Shown: positions 12,182 through 24,190 of the stretch, one piece after another
Position numbering within the stretch: position 1 is the stretch's first letter
Layout: each line of letters opens with the position of its first letter
DNA from: Embiotoca jacksoni
Taxonomy: Eukaryota; Chordata; Actinopteri; Embiotocidae
Reading direction: 5' to 3'
DNA: 64,000 bases
NCBI GenBank assembly: GCA_022577435.1
Contig: JAKOON010000039.1
Coordinates: forward strand, 523,501 to 587,500
Translations under genes and position numbers: made by a program
The notes under the pieces: model-generated
What the model was told of the DNA's origin: nothing
Seen by the model: only the letters and a program-made list of their open reading frames with translations
Databases searched by the model: none

Positions 12182-12302
12182 CCAGAATGCAATGCTGACA
12201 CAACATAATGCATTTTGGGTAAGGGACATGATGGTGTAACCTCCCCAAATTGTTGGTTTAAAAGCAAGACCACAATCTTTGCCTTGGTGAAAGGCATTCT
12301 GG
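12182..12302. mobile_element. MITE-like segment with 9-bp inverted ends (tentative)
   Basis: CCAGAATGC at 12182-12190 is exactly inverted as GCATTCTGG at 12294-12302, with no coding sequence between and a GCATTTTGGG word inside. The shape recalls short non-autonomous DNA elements of fish. No target-site duplication is evident and the true ends may lie further out. Confidence 0.28.
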
Positions 12303-12499
12303 GGAATGTAGGAAATCACATAACGACTCCTGGGATTAAAAGAACATCAGAGATTGTTGATATCTGCTGCGCAAGGCTCTGACTGAACGGATGTGATGCC
12401 TCAAACAGTTTAATATGAACATTTTCTGACATGACATAATTACCTAAAAGTAGAAGGTAGTGTAACCCACATTAGTTTTTACCAGCAACTAAAGGGTTA

Positions 12500-13060
12500 A
12501 CTCACACATGCAGTACCGACGTTCACCAGAGGGGCGCTGTCGCGGAGCACGTCGGGAGATCAAAGCCTTCTCCCGGAAGAAGACCCTTTATGTCTCGAAT
12601 GAAACAGCAGCGTCATGATCTCCACCATGAAGAATCTCATTTGGTTAATATTTTTTTTTTCTTACTGCTTTTGAGGAGCTTTATTTATTTGACCGTTAAC
12701 CAGACCGACTCCGAAGGAAGAAGTTTCTTTTAAGTCTGAGAAGAATCTCCGGTGAGTGACGAATGCGTTGCTAACAGTTAGCCGTTGCTGTCGAGCTACA
12801 AAGGAGAGAAGAAAAAAATAACCAGTCGGAGATAAATATTAATTTGTTGATGAATATTATTTTACGTGGTTGATATCTGTGATTGTGGAGCTACATGTAC
12901 GTGACGGCCCTAGCTAAGCGCTGAGGGTTCGTGCGCCGGGACCTGTTGAACCGAGCGGGAACGATGACGTCATTTTCTTGTTTTCGCGCCAGAAGTTAAA
13001 CGGTCAGTTTGAGAACAGCTGTTGAGTGTGTTGCTTAGTAACGGTGGACGTTTAAATAAT
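12500..13060 (+). promoter_or_regulatory. CpG-rich promoter-like block with ETS, CRE and X-box-like sites
   Basis: By hand count there are roughly 35 CpG in about 560 bases of only moderate GC content, so CpG is not depleted. The block holds an ETS core CCGGAAG (12573-12579), a full CRE TGACGTCA (12965-12972), and an RFX X-box-like palindrome GTTGCTTAGTAAC (13030-13042). A shorter relative, GTTGCTAAC, lies at 12767-12775. A CCG/GTGAGT splice donor at 12751-12752 would suit a non-coding first exon on the + strand. X-boxes often mark genes for cilia, which would be a hint about function only if a transcript starts here. There is no TATA box in a convincing place. Direction is uncertain and the block could be bidirectional. 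Confidence 0.42.
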
Positions 13061-13143
13061 GTCTGTTAGGTATAAGTGAGAGATGTCACTGAGACATGAG
13101 TACATGTGTGTGTGAAATATGTTGCTATATTAATATTGACCAT

Positions 13144-13320
13144 AGTGAATATTATTTTATATTTAATATATATAAATATATATATTTAATATTATATTAT
13201 TATATATTTAATATATATAAAATATATATATTCATATATATAAAATATATATATTTTATATATAAAATAAATATATTATAAATTTATATATTTATATATA
13301 TATTTATATATTTGTATATT

Positions 13321-13353
<33 letters not shown>

Positions 13354-13355
13354 AA
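13144..13355. repeat. AT-rich (TA)n/(ATATTTA)n repeat ending in (TG)n
   Basis: About 210 bases of almost pure A and T in TATATA/ATTTA patterns, ending in a short TG run. It is largely self-complementary and separates the promoter-like block from the exon candidate at 13470. Confidence 0.95.
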
Positions 13356-13469
13356 TACTATATTACTGGTCATTTACTGTTACACCAACAATAGAGTTTA
13401 TAAATTACAGTACTGACATTGTATTCAATTCTGCTGCATGCAGATTGGTTTTGTTTGTATGGATCTGTG

Positions 13470-13545
13470 ATGGAGACAGCGATCCCCAGAAACCTCCACA
13501 GAGCGCTGGAGCTGAGTGACCCTGCGACCCCTGATCATCTTCGCA
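13470..13545 (+). CDS. Candidate first coding exon with ATG, unidentified gene
   Basis: An AG at 13442-13443 starts a possible exon. ATG at 13470 (GTG before it, G after it, a fair Kozak context) opens 25 codons reading METAIPRNLHRALELSDPAT and ending PDHLR, with one base left before a strong GTGAGT donor at 13546. It lies 0.4 kb downstream of the promoter-like block. Without the donor the frame stops after two codons. The part DPATPDHLR also resembles the opening residues of some fish Ty3/gypsy gag proteins (a general impression), so a degraded retroelement fragment is an alternative. It is phase-compatible with the exon candidate at 35437. Confidence 0.22.
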
Positions 13546-13555
13546 GTGAGTGAAG

Positions 13556-14078
13556 CTGCATTTGGTCGTCTTGGATTCTCCTGCCGGAGCACCGACGAGC
13601 AAAAAGATTCAGATAAGAGTTAGTCTGAGAGCCTCCAGACATACACGACCCGGGTAGTAGACTGAAAGACAAGAGACTGAAACTGACTGACTGACTGTAG
13701 GAGAAATACCGGTATTGGGGTTATTATTTGAATTTGTTATTTTTCTTTTATGCTGTTCCCTTGATTTTCTGTGTTAATAACTATAATAAATTGCAGTTCA
13801 GTTCCTTGTTTTAAACTGCAAACATTTGCCGTGTTTCATTCACTCCCAGAGCAACCTAAAGACAGTCCTAAACTTAACACAGGTAATTTAGTGTGTTATA
13901 TAGATAGCTACGGTAGCATTTTAGATGTTCAGCACAGCGGTTCAAAAAGTTTGAAATGCACAGAGAGAAAGAGGAGGAGAGGTCGTGCGGCAGCAGCGGT
14001 GGTGAATGAGAGGCCTATGCTCTGGCCACAGCTCCCCCAGTGCCCCTTCCAAGAAATGGACAGAGAAGAAGAGGGAGG

Positions 14079-14080
<2 letters not shown>
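13556..14080. other. Unassigned stretch, possibly old retroelement-like DNA
   Basis: A GACT tandem (about 13680-13697) is followed by a T-rich run, AATAAA at 13786-13791 and an AG-bounded 44-base segment ending at GGTAATTT near 13883. The order promoter-like, AATAAA, short tail recalls LTR ends, but no TG...CA ends or primer-binding site are seen. Confidence 0.3.

Positions 14081-14113
<33 letters not shown>
14081..14113. repeat. (GT)n microsatellite
   Basis: About 16 GT units in an otherwise mixed context. Confidence 0.96.
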
Positions 14114-14115
<2 letters not shown>

Positions 14116-16084
14116 CCGTTTCTGTATGTGTGTGGAGGAGCGGGACTGAGCTTACACATGGACAGTGTCAAGATATACCAGCTGCAAGCCTTAAAAGTGT
14201 CTGCAACAGACAATGAAAAACAAAAACAGCAAGCAAAGCACAATCTGAAGTTAGTGGCCTGCAGCGATTGGAGCGAAACTTGAGTTCAAGTCATACAGCT
14301 GCTGTTCAAAACTACTGATTCTGCCGGGAGGTTAATTATTCTTATGATATGTGACGCCCCCTTCGGTCCCAGATCATTTCAATGTGATGGTGCGATAAAG
14401 CTGATGAAACATATTGTGTCTGACCCAAAATCCACCTAAGCAGAGTAAATCCGCTGTTCGCCCCACTTGTGTAAACACCTGTACGGATTTAATTACAAGT
14501 GATGACTCCTTTGAGGATGATTGTTCAGTGTGTTCGTGCTGTGCGTGGTACGCTGGCGAAGTCTAGTGGGGAACATTTAGTCTCCCCAAGGAGATTCATA
14601 ACTTTATTGGCAGCAAGAAATTTCCTGTGTTGCACGCCACTTGCAGGTTCTTACCCACGCACCACACGCATGCACAGATGTTTATTAACTTTCCCCTCCA
14701 TCCATATGTGCGAGTGCATTGCGGGAGTGCGGACGTGTCAGACACCGATCGGGCGACATGTGGCCGGATTTAGTCGTGTATTGACATTTACGCGTGTATG
14801 TTTTTCAATGTCAGTCACCTCCCTGTTGTGTTTTCACAAGGCGCACCTGGTTCCGTGTCCGCGCGGCGTGAAAACACCTTGCCGTCGCTGATTATTTCGG
14901 CTCGGTGCGAGAAACTGACTCGCCAGCAGCATCAGCAGCCGAATTATCCCCAACAGCGCCCGCCTGCCTTCCAAAAGGGCACATTTTGTGATGTAACAAA
15001 GCCAAGAGCTGCACGGAAAACCTGTTGCCGTTCCCAGTCCTGTTCCTAATCCTCCCTGCAGTTGGCCTTAAGCCCCCTTAGCTCCGTTGACAGCAGTCAG
15101 CCAGAGGTTGTCATTAGGATGAAAGCTCGGAGACTCACCTGGTTACGCAGCTGTCTGTTCGGAGGGAGCAGGCGTGATTACAGAGCTGAGCCGGTCCTCC
15201 CGCCTTCGCCAGCATGGACCGAGACGCTCATGCGGGAGGCCGAATGAAGCCGATATGAGAGGGCCAGGCCGCAGTTGCTGTTGTTGTTTTGTTGATGTTG
15301 TTGCTTTTTGGGACGGAGGTTGCCGACGTCTCGGCGGGTGTTACCTGCGCTGCCTGCTTGACCTTTTAGAGGCCGTGTTCCAGAACACAAGATTACGTAT
15401 CAGCAATGGCGGACTTGAACCCGAAGCGTTTCATCTTTGCCCCTCAGATGTTGTCTCGGCCTGTTTCTTGTCTGGGTGCGCAGTGAATCTCGAGCGGTTT
15501 CCTTTGTTGACCTCTGTGCGTCACGTTCTGAACAGAAATCAATAACTTTACAAAAAGTTCAAAGTTCGTTGCGATAAATGAGGCGCTGCGAGGACAAAAC
15601 ACCCAACTAACTCAAACTAAGAACAAATTGCTGTTTTTTGTCTGACAGGTTGTAAATGCAGCAGAAAAGGAGATAATGTGGGTCCTAATTGGTAACAGCA
15701 GGTCCTAAAAGTGTATTTATACAAATAATAGTTGTGCAGAAAGTGCGTTTTGTCCAACATGTGATTATACTAAGATAAACCAACAGTATCACGCATGCCT
15801 GTTTAAGTTAGCAGCATATCTATAATTTACTGTGTCCCACATACAGTTACAGATGGCCAATCACACACGCCAGTCATTTGGCATCTCCAAAGTTTCATTA
15901 CGTTTTGAGCCGGGCCGTGCTGGAGTTTTGAGCAACCCATCAGAATTTGGGGTCAACCGGGAAATACGTTTCTACAATAACTTAAAAAATAGTCTTGTTA
16001 GAGTCATTGTTTTGGCAAAAAATGTCAGACAGAGTGAAACAAATAGATGTCAAAAGAAAACTTCAGGGTGAGCTCAAACACCCT
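14114..16084. other. Unassigned stretch, CpG-rich in part
   Basis: 14500-15500 has more CpG than the neighbouring DNA and contains a strong minus-strand donor-like word at 15133-15138 (complement GTGAGT), but no convincing exon beside it. A TTG/GTT triplet run lies at about 15280-15306. The block 15060-15140 has CNE-like texture. No gene is recognised. Confidence 0.45.
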
Positions 16085-16096
16085 CTCTGCCATCTA
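16085..16096 (-). promoter_or_regulatory. CTCF-core-like site, reverse orientation
   Basis: The complement reads TAGATGGCAGAG, which fits the CTCF core except at the last base. It faces the forward-oriented site at 11536, and the pair brackets the promoter-like block. Chance matches are expected. Confidence 0.22.
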
Positions 16097-19000
16097 TTGT
16101 GCATTTAATAATTCATTTTAGAACAAACACTAAAGGAAGAGGCCAGTCAGGATGTCAGCAGTAAGTGTGCTCTTCCTCTACCAAGAAGCAGTCATCACTT
16201 TAGCAGAGAAACTGAACATAGATCCTACTGCTGATCACGACCACAACAACTGGAAATAACAACCACACAGAGGCCTACCTCAGTGAACTCATGCCTGGAG
16301 ATAAAATCACAATATGCATGAGTGGTGGGCGCCCTGAGTGTAGGAGTAATTTGACAATTGGACGAGAGAGATTTGGCGCTTTCTCCTGTGTTGACGTGGG
16401 CCGGTGCTGCTGAGAAGGGTCCCCGTGGCCCCGCGGGAAAACCCTTTTGACGTCAAAGTGCGTTCCAAGCCCACAGATCGAGTGTTTTCATACGAGATGC
16501 CTGGGCTTGGGTTACAGTAAAGAAGGGGAAATTGCAACCACAGAGCTGAGAGGAGGGGAGCTTGAACTCCAGCCTGGACGCCTTTCACCATTTCTGTCCT
16601 TATGAGTACGACGGAGCTCAGTTACCTCGTAGCTGCAGAGAATCCTCCTCACTGTCATTACCTCATGATCTGCTTTTATGGTTAGCTCTCGCTACCTTTC
16701 TTACGATCTGGCCTCCCGAGCTGCAGATGTTGCTCTTGTATTGCAGAGTAAAGCACAGCACCAAATACGTTTTAACTGCGTTTAAACATATATTCGATTT
16801 GACTCTCCCTTTCGCACACTTTACGCCCCCTCAACACCCCCCCCCCCCACCCCCCTCCCCAACTTCTCACCTCCCTCCAGGTGTCTGTACGCTGGAGGTA
16901 TCCGAGTGGTGACAACTCCAGCTGTTTCTGTGGCACTGAAGCGTCCACTGAGCAGGAGTCGGCGGATGGTGTGAAGTCGTGGCCAGCTGTTTGGCTGTTT
17001 CCACACCTCCCTTTCTGTCCCTCTTGCAAAAACAAAAAGCACATGCAAAAATACAGACAGAGATGCACGAACCGCAAACATCTACTTATGTATTTACACA
17101 TGCCAGATTCAGTCGCACAACGCATGGATGTCCACGTGTTTGTGTGCATTCATGACTTCCGCAGGGCAAATCTTTGATTACAGATCGCACAGCACAGGCG
17201 ACCACAAATAGATGGTTTTGTGTGTTAGTAGGTCCGCAGAATATGGTGTTTAAGATTAAAAGAAGAGGTTCTGCTTTCAACACCGAAGCCTTAAAAGTGT
17301 ACCGGTCGTAAAACAGCACAGCGCTTAAAACTGACAAACAAGTAGCATTTTGTTTGTGGGATGCAGCTTTGCCATAAAAACAGATGGGCTAGTCTGTGTT
17401 GGATTGTCTTCCCGCTTCTGTATTTTCTCTGGTGGCGATGGCGGTGTAGATACTTGTGTTGTCAGAGGAATCATCTTCCTTCACTGTATCTCTTCTTTTA
17501 TTCCTCAAACACGTGCAACTCCAGCACATCAACACAAAGCTCTTTTCAGCCCAAACCAGGTTGCATGTAAAGCTTGAATGGCTAAATAAAAAAAAAATCC
17601 TCCCGGGTCTCGTCGACACCGATCTCTCACTCCACCTCTCACTTTTCACAATTGATTCCTTTATTATATTCTATTTTTTCACTCCGCTCAACCGAGGCCT
17701 GTTAAGAGCGTGGCCATCTGTAACAACAAATAGCTGAACCCCGCGTTCTACCGGTTGCCCATTTTCTCGCTGGCGTGTGCTTGTTTTCCCTCTCGCCCGC
17801 TCCATCTCAGCTCGTTGAAATCTAGTGGCCCGCCGTTTATTTTACAGCACTTTTCCAGGAATGTGTGCGTGCGCGTTGAAGAGGGGGGGTAGCATGCACC
17901 AAAAATTGCCAACGAAACTCAGCAAAATAACATTTGGCTTCTCGGAGAGGAGATGGGAGGGGCCAGATACAAAGCTTCTATTACTGACAAAGGTAATTTA
18001 CAAAACGGTTTGGATTTCATCTGCAGTGTGTGTGTGTGTGTGTGCAGTGGTGTGAGAGAGGGAGGGAGGTCACGCCAGAAAAGGTGAGCACAGGCCAAAG
18101 TAAACACACCTTTTTACAATAGACCCCCTCACTAGTGCCGGCTGGCAGAGGAAAGTGCTGGTGTTGCTGCAGGAAGTACTTCTCATGTGTCACGGGGGGT
18201 TAATTGTGTTTTTGTGTTATCGTAGAAACGAGACCCCCCATAAACCCCGTTGAATGTCCCCCTACAGCCCCGTAGACTGCTGCTACGCACCTGGACAAAC
18301 ACAGCGATATGGAATTACGAGTTACCTTTAAGCAGCGCCGTAGTGCCTCTTGCAACTCTGCCCATAACTCTGAACGTTACACCTGAGGCCACACAGTGTG
18401 CGGAGAAGACTTTCTGGACAGAAAATATCTTCAGCTTATTCCCAAATGTGCTTCCACCTGCGTCGTATCTCTCCTTGTCCGTACGTCACTGAACCCAGGC
18501 CGTCGCTCAGCGGGAGTGTGCTCTGGCCATGATGATGGCGTCTGTGCGGCGCGTTAAAACAGCCGGCAGGACGAGGGAAATTGCTGCGTTCTTGGACTCG
18601 GGCGTTCTTACGCTGCTGCCGGCCCCGATTTGCGTGTGGTGGGGGAGATTTCAGTTGGTTGTTATTCTGAGACGAGAGAAGGTTGTGTCAGCGGCGTGCG
18701 ATGAATTTATTGCAGGTCTGCTCTGATTGTTGAGGGCAGACGGTTGTGGTCTATTTATTGTTGCAAACCCCAGACGTTTGAGCAACACAAGGCGGTTGGG
18801 ATGGTAGCCAGGGGATCAGAGCAGGGTATACAAGCTGTTCACTTCACGACTCTACAGTTCAAAATAACACCTTCAAAATACCTTATTTTGTCTGACCAAC
18901 AGTCTATACCTAGAATATGTTCATTTTAAAACAAAATTAAGCATATTTGAAAGCAGGAACCAGTAACTCTTTTATTTTTGCACGATCGTCAATGGCCGAT

Positions 19001-20340
19001 GACCCTTTGTTGTCATTCGAACCCTCGGGAATATACTTGAACCTCATGCGCATCCATCAGCGTTGCATTTGAGTGTAAAATTCTTTCAAGAAGCAGCCGG
19101 TTCTCATCCTCTCCTCTGCAGATTCAGATGTTCATAGTGTGCACATGAAACCCTCACTGCTTCGTCTTTACCTCTGATTTACTGATTGTTGAAAGTTTGT
19201 CTGCATCAGAGGAGAGTTGTAACTCTTTCCTGGAAAGAACATCCTTCGCCAAGATTAAATATGTGGCTTGGACAGCAGAGAGGAGATGCGCTGAGTGTGT
19301 GTTACACCCCAGACCAGGAGCCAACTATCTGTTGCTCCGGCGCTCATCCCCGAGATTGTGCGATACCTCACCAATGTACAGACGAGCAAGTTACACCACA
19401 AGGAGCACCGAGGGAGAGGAGGGACATGAATCACGGGGAAAGCCCGTGTAAAATCCTTTGTCCGAGCCCGTCGCTTCGTCGCTGACATCGATGGTGCACG
19501 TACTCGTTTGGTCAGGCGGACGTCAGTCTTTGGCCTCTCGCCGTCTCATTTGTTATTGTTCTTTCTCAATCTGTGGTTTACACGCCTCGTTGCCCTCCTT
19601 TGGCCGACGCAGCCTCTTCATCTTTTGTTTTCCTCCATTTTCTGTCTCTGACACAGACCAGGGTTCCTCACGCTGTGCTTTTGTGTGCCAGTGTGAGATT
19701 CACGCATGTGCAGGTGTGCCACCAGACTTGTTTTCCACCGAGGGCCTCGTCAGACTCTCCCTGACTGTTTTGGGTAATCGATCGGCATGATTTATACAGT
19801 AATTATTTGAGAATGCGTTCTCCAGGACTCGCTCTGTTTTGACGGCTAACGTGTGGCCCGCCGACAGAGGGGAGGGTTACAGACGGCGCTCACGGGAAGA
19901 CATTCATTATGGGAGGAGAGACAAAAGCCGAGTGAGTTACGGAGTCAGTTAACTCTGCGTCTCCCTCTCGGTAATAAGTTGTAAAGCTGTCGCTCCCATC
20001 TGTTGTGCTTCCTCTAGGATTTTGAAGCCATATCCTCAGTGTTTTTCCTAAGTGAGAGTTTATACCTTCGCGAACTCCGGGATCCACTGGGGACACATTT
20101 TAGTTCCTTTTTCCAAATACCTCACATAATTTGAGGCACGAGAAAGAATGGGGAACTCTGCCCAGTGCTGTATCTCACACTGCAAAACATATCTATCACA
20201 GCAAGTCAGTGAATTTGGTTTCGTAATGGTCCTCTTTTGAAAACAACTGGAAAAAAAAAATATGACCGATGCAATCAAAAATGTTTGATTTGGGGGCAAC
20301 TTTTCTTGGAAATTGTGATGTAATTTGCAACCTTTTAAGT
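16097..20340. other. Unassigned non-coding stretch
   Basis: It holds a C-rich pyrimidine tract at 16836-16880 ending in a strong acceptor-like CAG, after which a frame stays open to TGA at 17175-17177. It also holds a short GT run at 18026-18044 and CpG-rich pieces at 18480-18620 and 19300-19480. No frame shows a recognisable domain and no repeat family is identified. Confidence 0.45.
18026..18044. repeat. (GT)n microsatellite, short
   Basis: Nine GT units. Confidence 0.93.
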
Positions 20341-20591
20341 GATTTTTTTTTTTGTTTGTTTGCTTTAAGATTGTAGTTATCAGCCAGTCAAGTTTTTTTT
20401 AACTACAACCTAATATATATAACTAATATGCAAACTGCGCATGACAGAAATGTATTAGGTCTAATCTTTATAAGTTTTTGAATTTAGAGTATCAACAAAT
20501 GGCAAAATCATTTTTTTAATTTTTTTTTTTTTGTAAATTTTTTTTTAATAAGGGCTTAAATGCTTTAAAAAAAAAAAAAAAAAAAAAAAAA
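20341..20591. repeat. A/T homopolymer cluster ending in a 25-base poly(A)
   Basis: T runs of 8-14 bases recur (20343, 20393, 20511-20532, 20540) and a 25-base poly(A) closes the cluster at 20567-20591. No SINE or LINE body is recognised on the 5' side. Confidence 0.9.
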
Positions 20592-20780
20592 TTAATCCAA
20601 GCCAAAGGCCTGCAGAGATTGCATTAATTATTGCAACCATAACATCCTTGAGGGACTTCTCCATCCCACTTTACTGAAAGTCTGTCCTTAATTATTAATA
20701 TTGCATGTGTAAATGATATTGTGCTGGAACAATGAGGCAGAAATTCATACAGCGTTCAGCGTTGTGGTGCCCAGCAGACG
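20592..20780. promoter_or_regulatory. CNE-like block with duplicated TAATTATT...TTGCA motifs
   Basis: The near-palindrome TTGCATTAATTATTGCAA (20619-20636) puts a homeodomain core between C/EBP- or octamer-like half sites. A related word TTAATTATTAATATTGCAT lies at 20689-20707. The surrounding sequence is of mixed composition without repeats. This is how many developmental enhancers look, but conservation was not tested. Confidence 0.3.
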
Positions 20781-23700
20781 ACCGGGGGTCACTTCCATCC
20801 TCCTGGTATGTCTAAAGGCAGTAAACCCAAACTGAGTGTAACTGTCAGGAGGTGCTGCTGGCCCCTGATTAACTGAACCAGTGTTGCGTTAAGGCCTCAA
20901 CAGGCTCGAGTCGCGTCGAGTGCCGAAAAGCTGAATAAACATCCCTCTGCTTGGCGCGGGGATACGTTCGCGTTTGTTTTATTAATGAAATAAAATGTGT
21001 CTAAAAGCAAAGCTGTTTTTCCCAAAACTCAGGTAGTGCACATTGGTTTGAGAGCCTCTTAACTGCGGGTGTGTTTTCAACAAAACTCGCCGTCAATTGT
21101 AGCTGTTGCTATCCACGCTCAAAGCAGAGGTCATGTTGTTTCAGGTAAATATGTCGCGGAGATATACATCTATAGCACCAGTTATGTAACCACAGTTGCT
21201 ACTGAGGACGAGGGAGAGGAGAGGAGAGGAATGCGAAGCTCGCGGCGAGACCATCAGACACTTAGGAAAAGGAGGCTGAAGCTTCGTGTGTCTGAAGACG
21301 AGCTGAGCCGCCACTTCGTGCCCACTACATACTTATATATGTGATTTAAGGTCCCTGCCACCTGTCACTGTCTATATGTGATGCACTGCAGCAGCTCACA
21401 CCCTTGCTTTCTCCTTTAAACCACATTATTGATGGTATTTTTGAACACATTTAAATCTGCCTTTCCAAGCACTGCTCGTTATCAGCCGCAGAATCTGCTG
21501 CACTTCGGCAATATGGTCAAACAGGAGTCGCTTCCTTGAAAACAGCCCATTACGTAAGAAGATGTCTCGTATGGCCTGCGAGAGAATTTGACTGTTGACC
21601 CTGGCAAAGTGTCCATCACCAGGGATGCCAAGTCAAAGGGCAGGCTGTCACCACTCCTTCCCCCTTAAAGACTCGGTCTGAACGAACGCTTGGCTCCGTA
21701 AATCTTTAACTTCTCTTTAACCCCAAACATTGTGCTCCTTGCGATGTCCAACCTGGTCGCTTTTCGAGGAAACTTATTTAACATTCATCAGTCACTGGCA
21801 ACCTGTAAATAATGACAGTCGCAGTCGCTCAGTGTTGAATTATGCTTACTAAAATACAAGGCCAGGATTTTTTTTATTTTTTTAACAGACCCCCATTTCA
21901 TGAAGTCTCCTGAGGCGAGTCCAGGTCAAAGCCTTTATTACCTAACTGCTGGATATCCAGCTGTGTCACCTGACAAACCCTATGACAGTCGCTCTCAACT
22001 GGTCTGACCTCAGGATCCACATTTTGGAAATTCTTTGACCACTCAAATTTATGTCATAAAAATAAAACCCAAGGAAATAAAAAGGCACAATCAAGGCGGC
22101 ATGTGCAAAGTTAGCATGACCTGTAGAGTCTATTGTAGGCCAGGCTGATATGTACCATTATAACTGCAGTTGTGTGAGGTGATGTGAAGTCTAGTTACAC
22201 CAAAGTGACCTCCACTAAATTTCCTCCCTGCTTCATAAAGGACAAAGTACTTAGTGCAGTGATACTCAGCCTGTATAACTTACAGAATCATCATTTAAAA
22301 GTTCTCATTTGTTTTCATTTAGTGATTTTGTACATTTTAAAAGCAATAACACAAAGAGCTTTGCAAGTAATCACATCTTTGAATTTGTTGTATTCACACA
22401 AATCCAGCTCTGAGCCAGGGAACAATGGAAGCTGTTAACGAGGCACCCAGCAGTCTCTCTAGTGGATCATTACTTAAATGATGTTGGTATTTCGGAAAGA
22501 AAATGTCACATTGCTTTTTAAGACATTCCTTATTTTGTGACGCAGGCCCATCCATGCATGCGTCGTGCCCTTAACTACGCCATAATTTGCGCTTGGTGAT
22601 GCTAGCCGCCCCGCTGTGCATCCCTGCGTGTCTCACTGTGAAAATGAACATTAACGCAGGCATTTAGCTTGGCTGGTTAATAAAGGTGACTCGGTAGCGG
22701 GCTATTTAGCGTGCACGTATGCAGGTCGGTGTTTAATGAAGGCCTTTTGTGGCTTATGAAGTCACAGTTTCACATACGCACACACTCATGCGCTTTGTGT
22801 GCCCAGTCCCTGCTGTGGCTCCCAGCTGTTTATGAGACCATTTCCCAGGGAAAGTCAGAATACTAATGGAGTCACCTAACCACTCTACCCTTTAGAGACA
22901 AACAGAGAGAGAGACGGAGAGATAAACAGAGCAGGGGGGAGGTTTATAGTGGATAGTGTAGGATTTCTTGAAGTAATTAAGAGCTGTAGCTTCCATCAGA
23001 GCCATATTTTTGACGTTATGGTGCTCAGACGGGGGTTTTGAGGATGAATGACAGACTCGTGTCATTGCTAATGGGTTAAAAAGGGCCTTATTTGGAATGA
23101 AACATATTTAGTTCCCAGATTCGCATCCCCTTTCAATTCATAAATTCTCAGAAAAAACTAAAACCGAAAAAGGGGGAAATCCTTCTTAAATTGACCAATC
23201 CAACTTCCCCAGTGAAGTCATGTCAGACTCATCTCTGAACTTGGCATACACCAACTCCAGCAAGAAGGAAATACCCCCACCCCCCTCCAACTGAAGTGCC
23301 ATGACCGCCCAACCACAAATTCCCCTCTGATATCACCGGTGACGCCAGCCTTTGGCTCATTGCACCTGTGCGCCGCCCTTTGTTTCCGTGAAGGCGTTGG
23401 GCAAAGGAACAGGAAAGGGCACTCTGATGAAGCTCGTTAACCGCCGCCGTGGCTCATCTGGGAGACAAAAGAGGAAGCAATGAGGGCTGACTAATGTCGA
23501 CCCGGCTGGCGTGTTTCAAGTCCCTGGTCAGTAACAGAGGGTAGTGTGACTCTTCCAGTCATTGTTTCACACTTTCCGGAGGTGGATGTGCTGAGAAACA
23601 CTCTCTGTCTCCTAGTGACCACGTACACCGCAGATGATGTCCAGTTGAGCAAGTCAGCCTGCCAGAAACCCGTTGATGTAACTCATAAAAGAACAAATAC

Positions 23701-24061
23701 AAATCGACACGTCACCTGTTCCCGAGTGAAGTCATGAGATATTTTTTAGGGTGGCTCTGTGAAAACAGTTACCCATCTACCATTTTGTTGTCATTGATTA
23801 ACCGTGCTTACACTTTCTAAGCCTTTGCCCTAATTAAGTGTGTCGCAACAAAATGTTTTCCGGTCCACTTACGACCATCCATTAACAGTTGCCAGTGTTT
23901 TTCCAAGCCTGACTCCAGGCCAGTTGGAGGATGTTGCGGCAGCTGACGAACTTCTTCATCTGTAAATTAAATACTGTCATTTTGCATGGCACATGGAGCC
24001 TTTAGAGTCCTGGGCTAAGTTTCTTACGTTAGGACCAGGTCTGTAATCCACAAAATTTTAC
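20781..24061. other. Unassigned stretch with CNE-like patches
   Basis: 22960-23110 is repeat-free with AAGTAATTAA and TGCTAATGGG homeodomain-type cores and looks CNE-like. 23300-23480 is GC-richer. (GA)n-like sequence lies at 22900-22930. No exon or repeat family is recognised. Confidence 0.45.
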
Positions 24062-24190
24062 CTTTATGATCAGGCTGAGCACTAAAGCAGCAGCGATTAA
24101 CAAGTTTCCAGTTGGCAAGTTGTTCGCGTTTGTCCTCATCTACAACTCGTCCATACACAGATGTCCACAAATCAAGAATCTGACCGGCGA
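24062..24190 (-). CDS. Weak minus-strand exon candidate, unidentified
   Basis: On the minus strand a GTAAAA donor follows AAAG (donor complement at 24060-24061), and an AG lies just upstream of 24190. The 129-base frame is open in phase 1/1 and reads ILDLWTSVYGRVVDEDKREQ and then LANWKLVNRCCFSAQPDHK. The composition is convincingly protein-like, but the acceptor is A-rich at its end and another frame on the opposite strand is equally open, so the call is weak. Confidence 0.12.

Noticed and set aside
13771..14283. 170-codon frame
   Set aside because: It contains a GT microsatellite and matches nothing known. The length is within chance for this window.
15133..15180. Minus-strand GTGAGT donor with nearby acceptor
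   Set aside because: The only fitting exon is 16 bases and upstream frames hit stops.
16881..17177. 98-codon frame after a very strong acceptor-like pyrimidine tract
   Set aside because: No family resemblance and no donor or polyadenylation signal that fits. The pyrimidine tract is itself low complexity.
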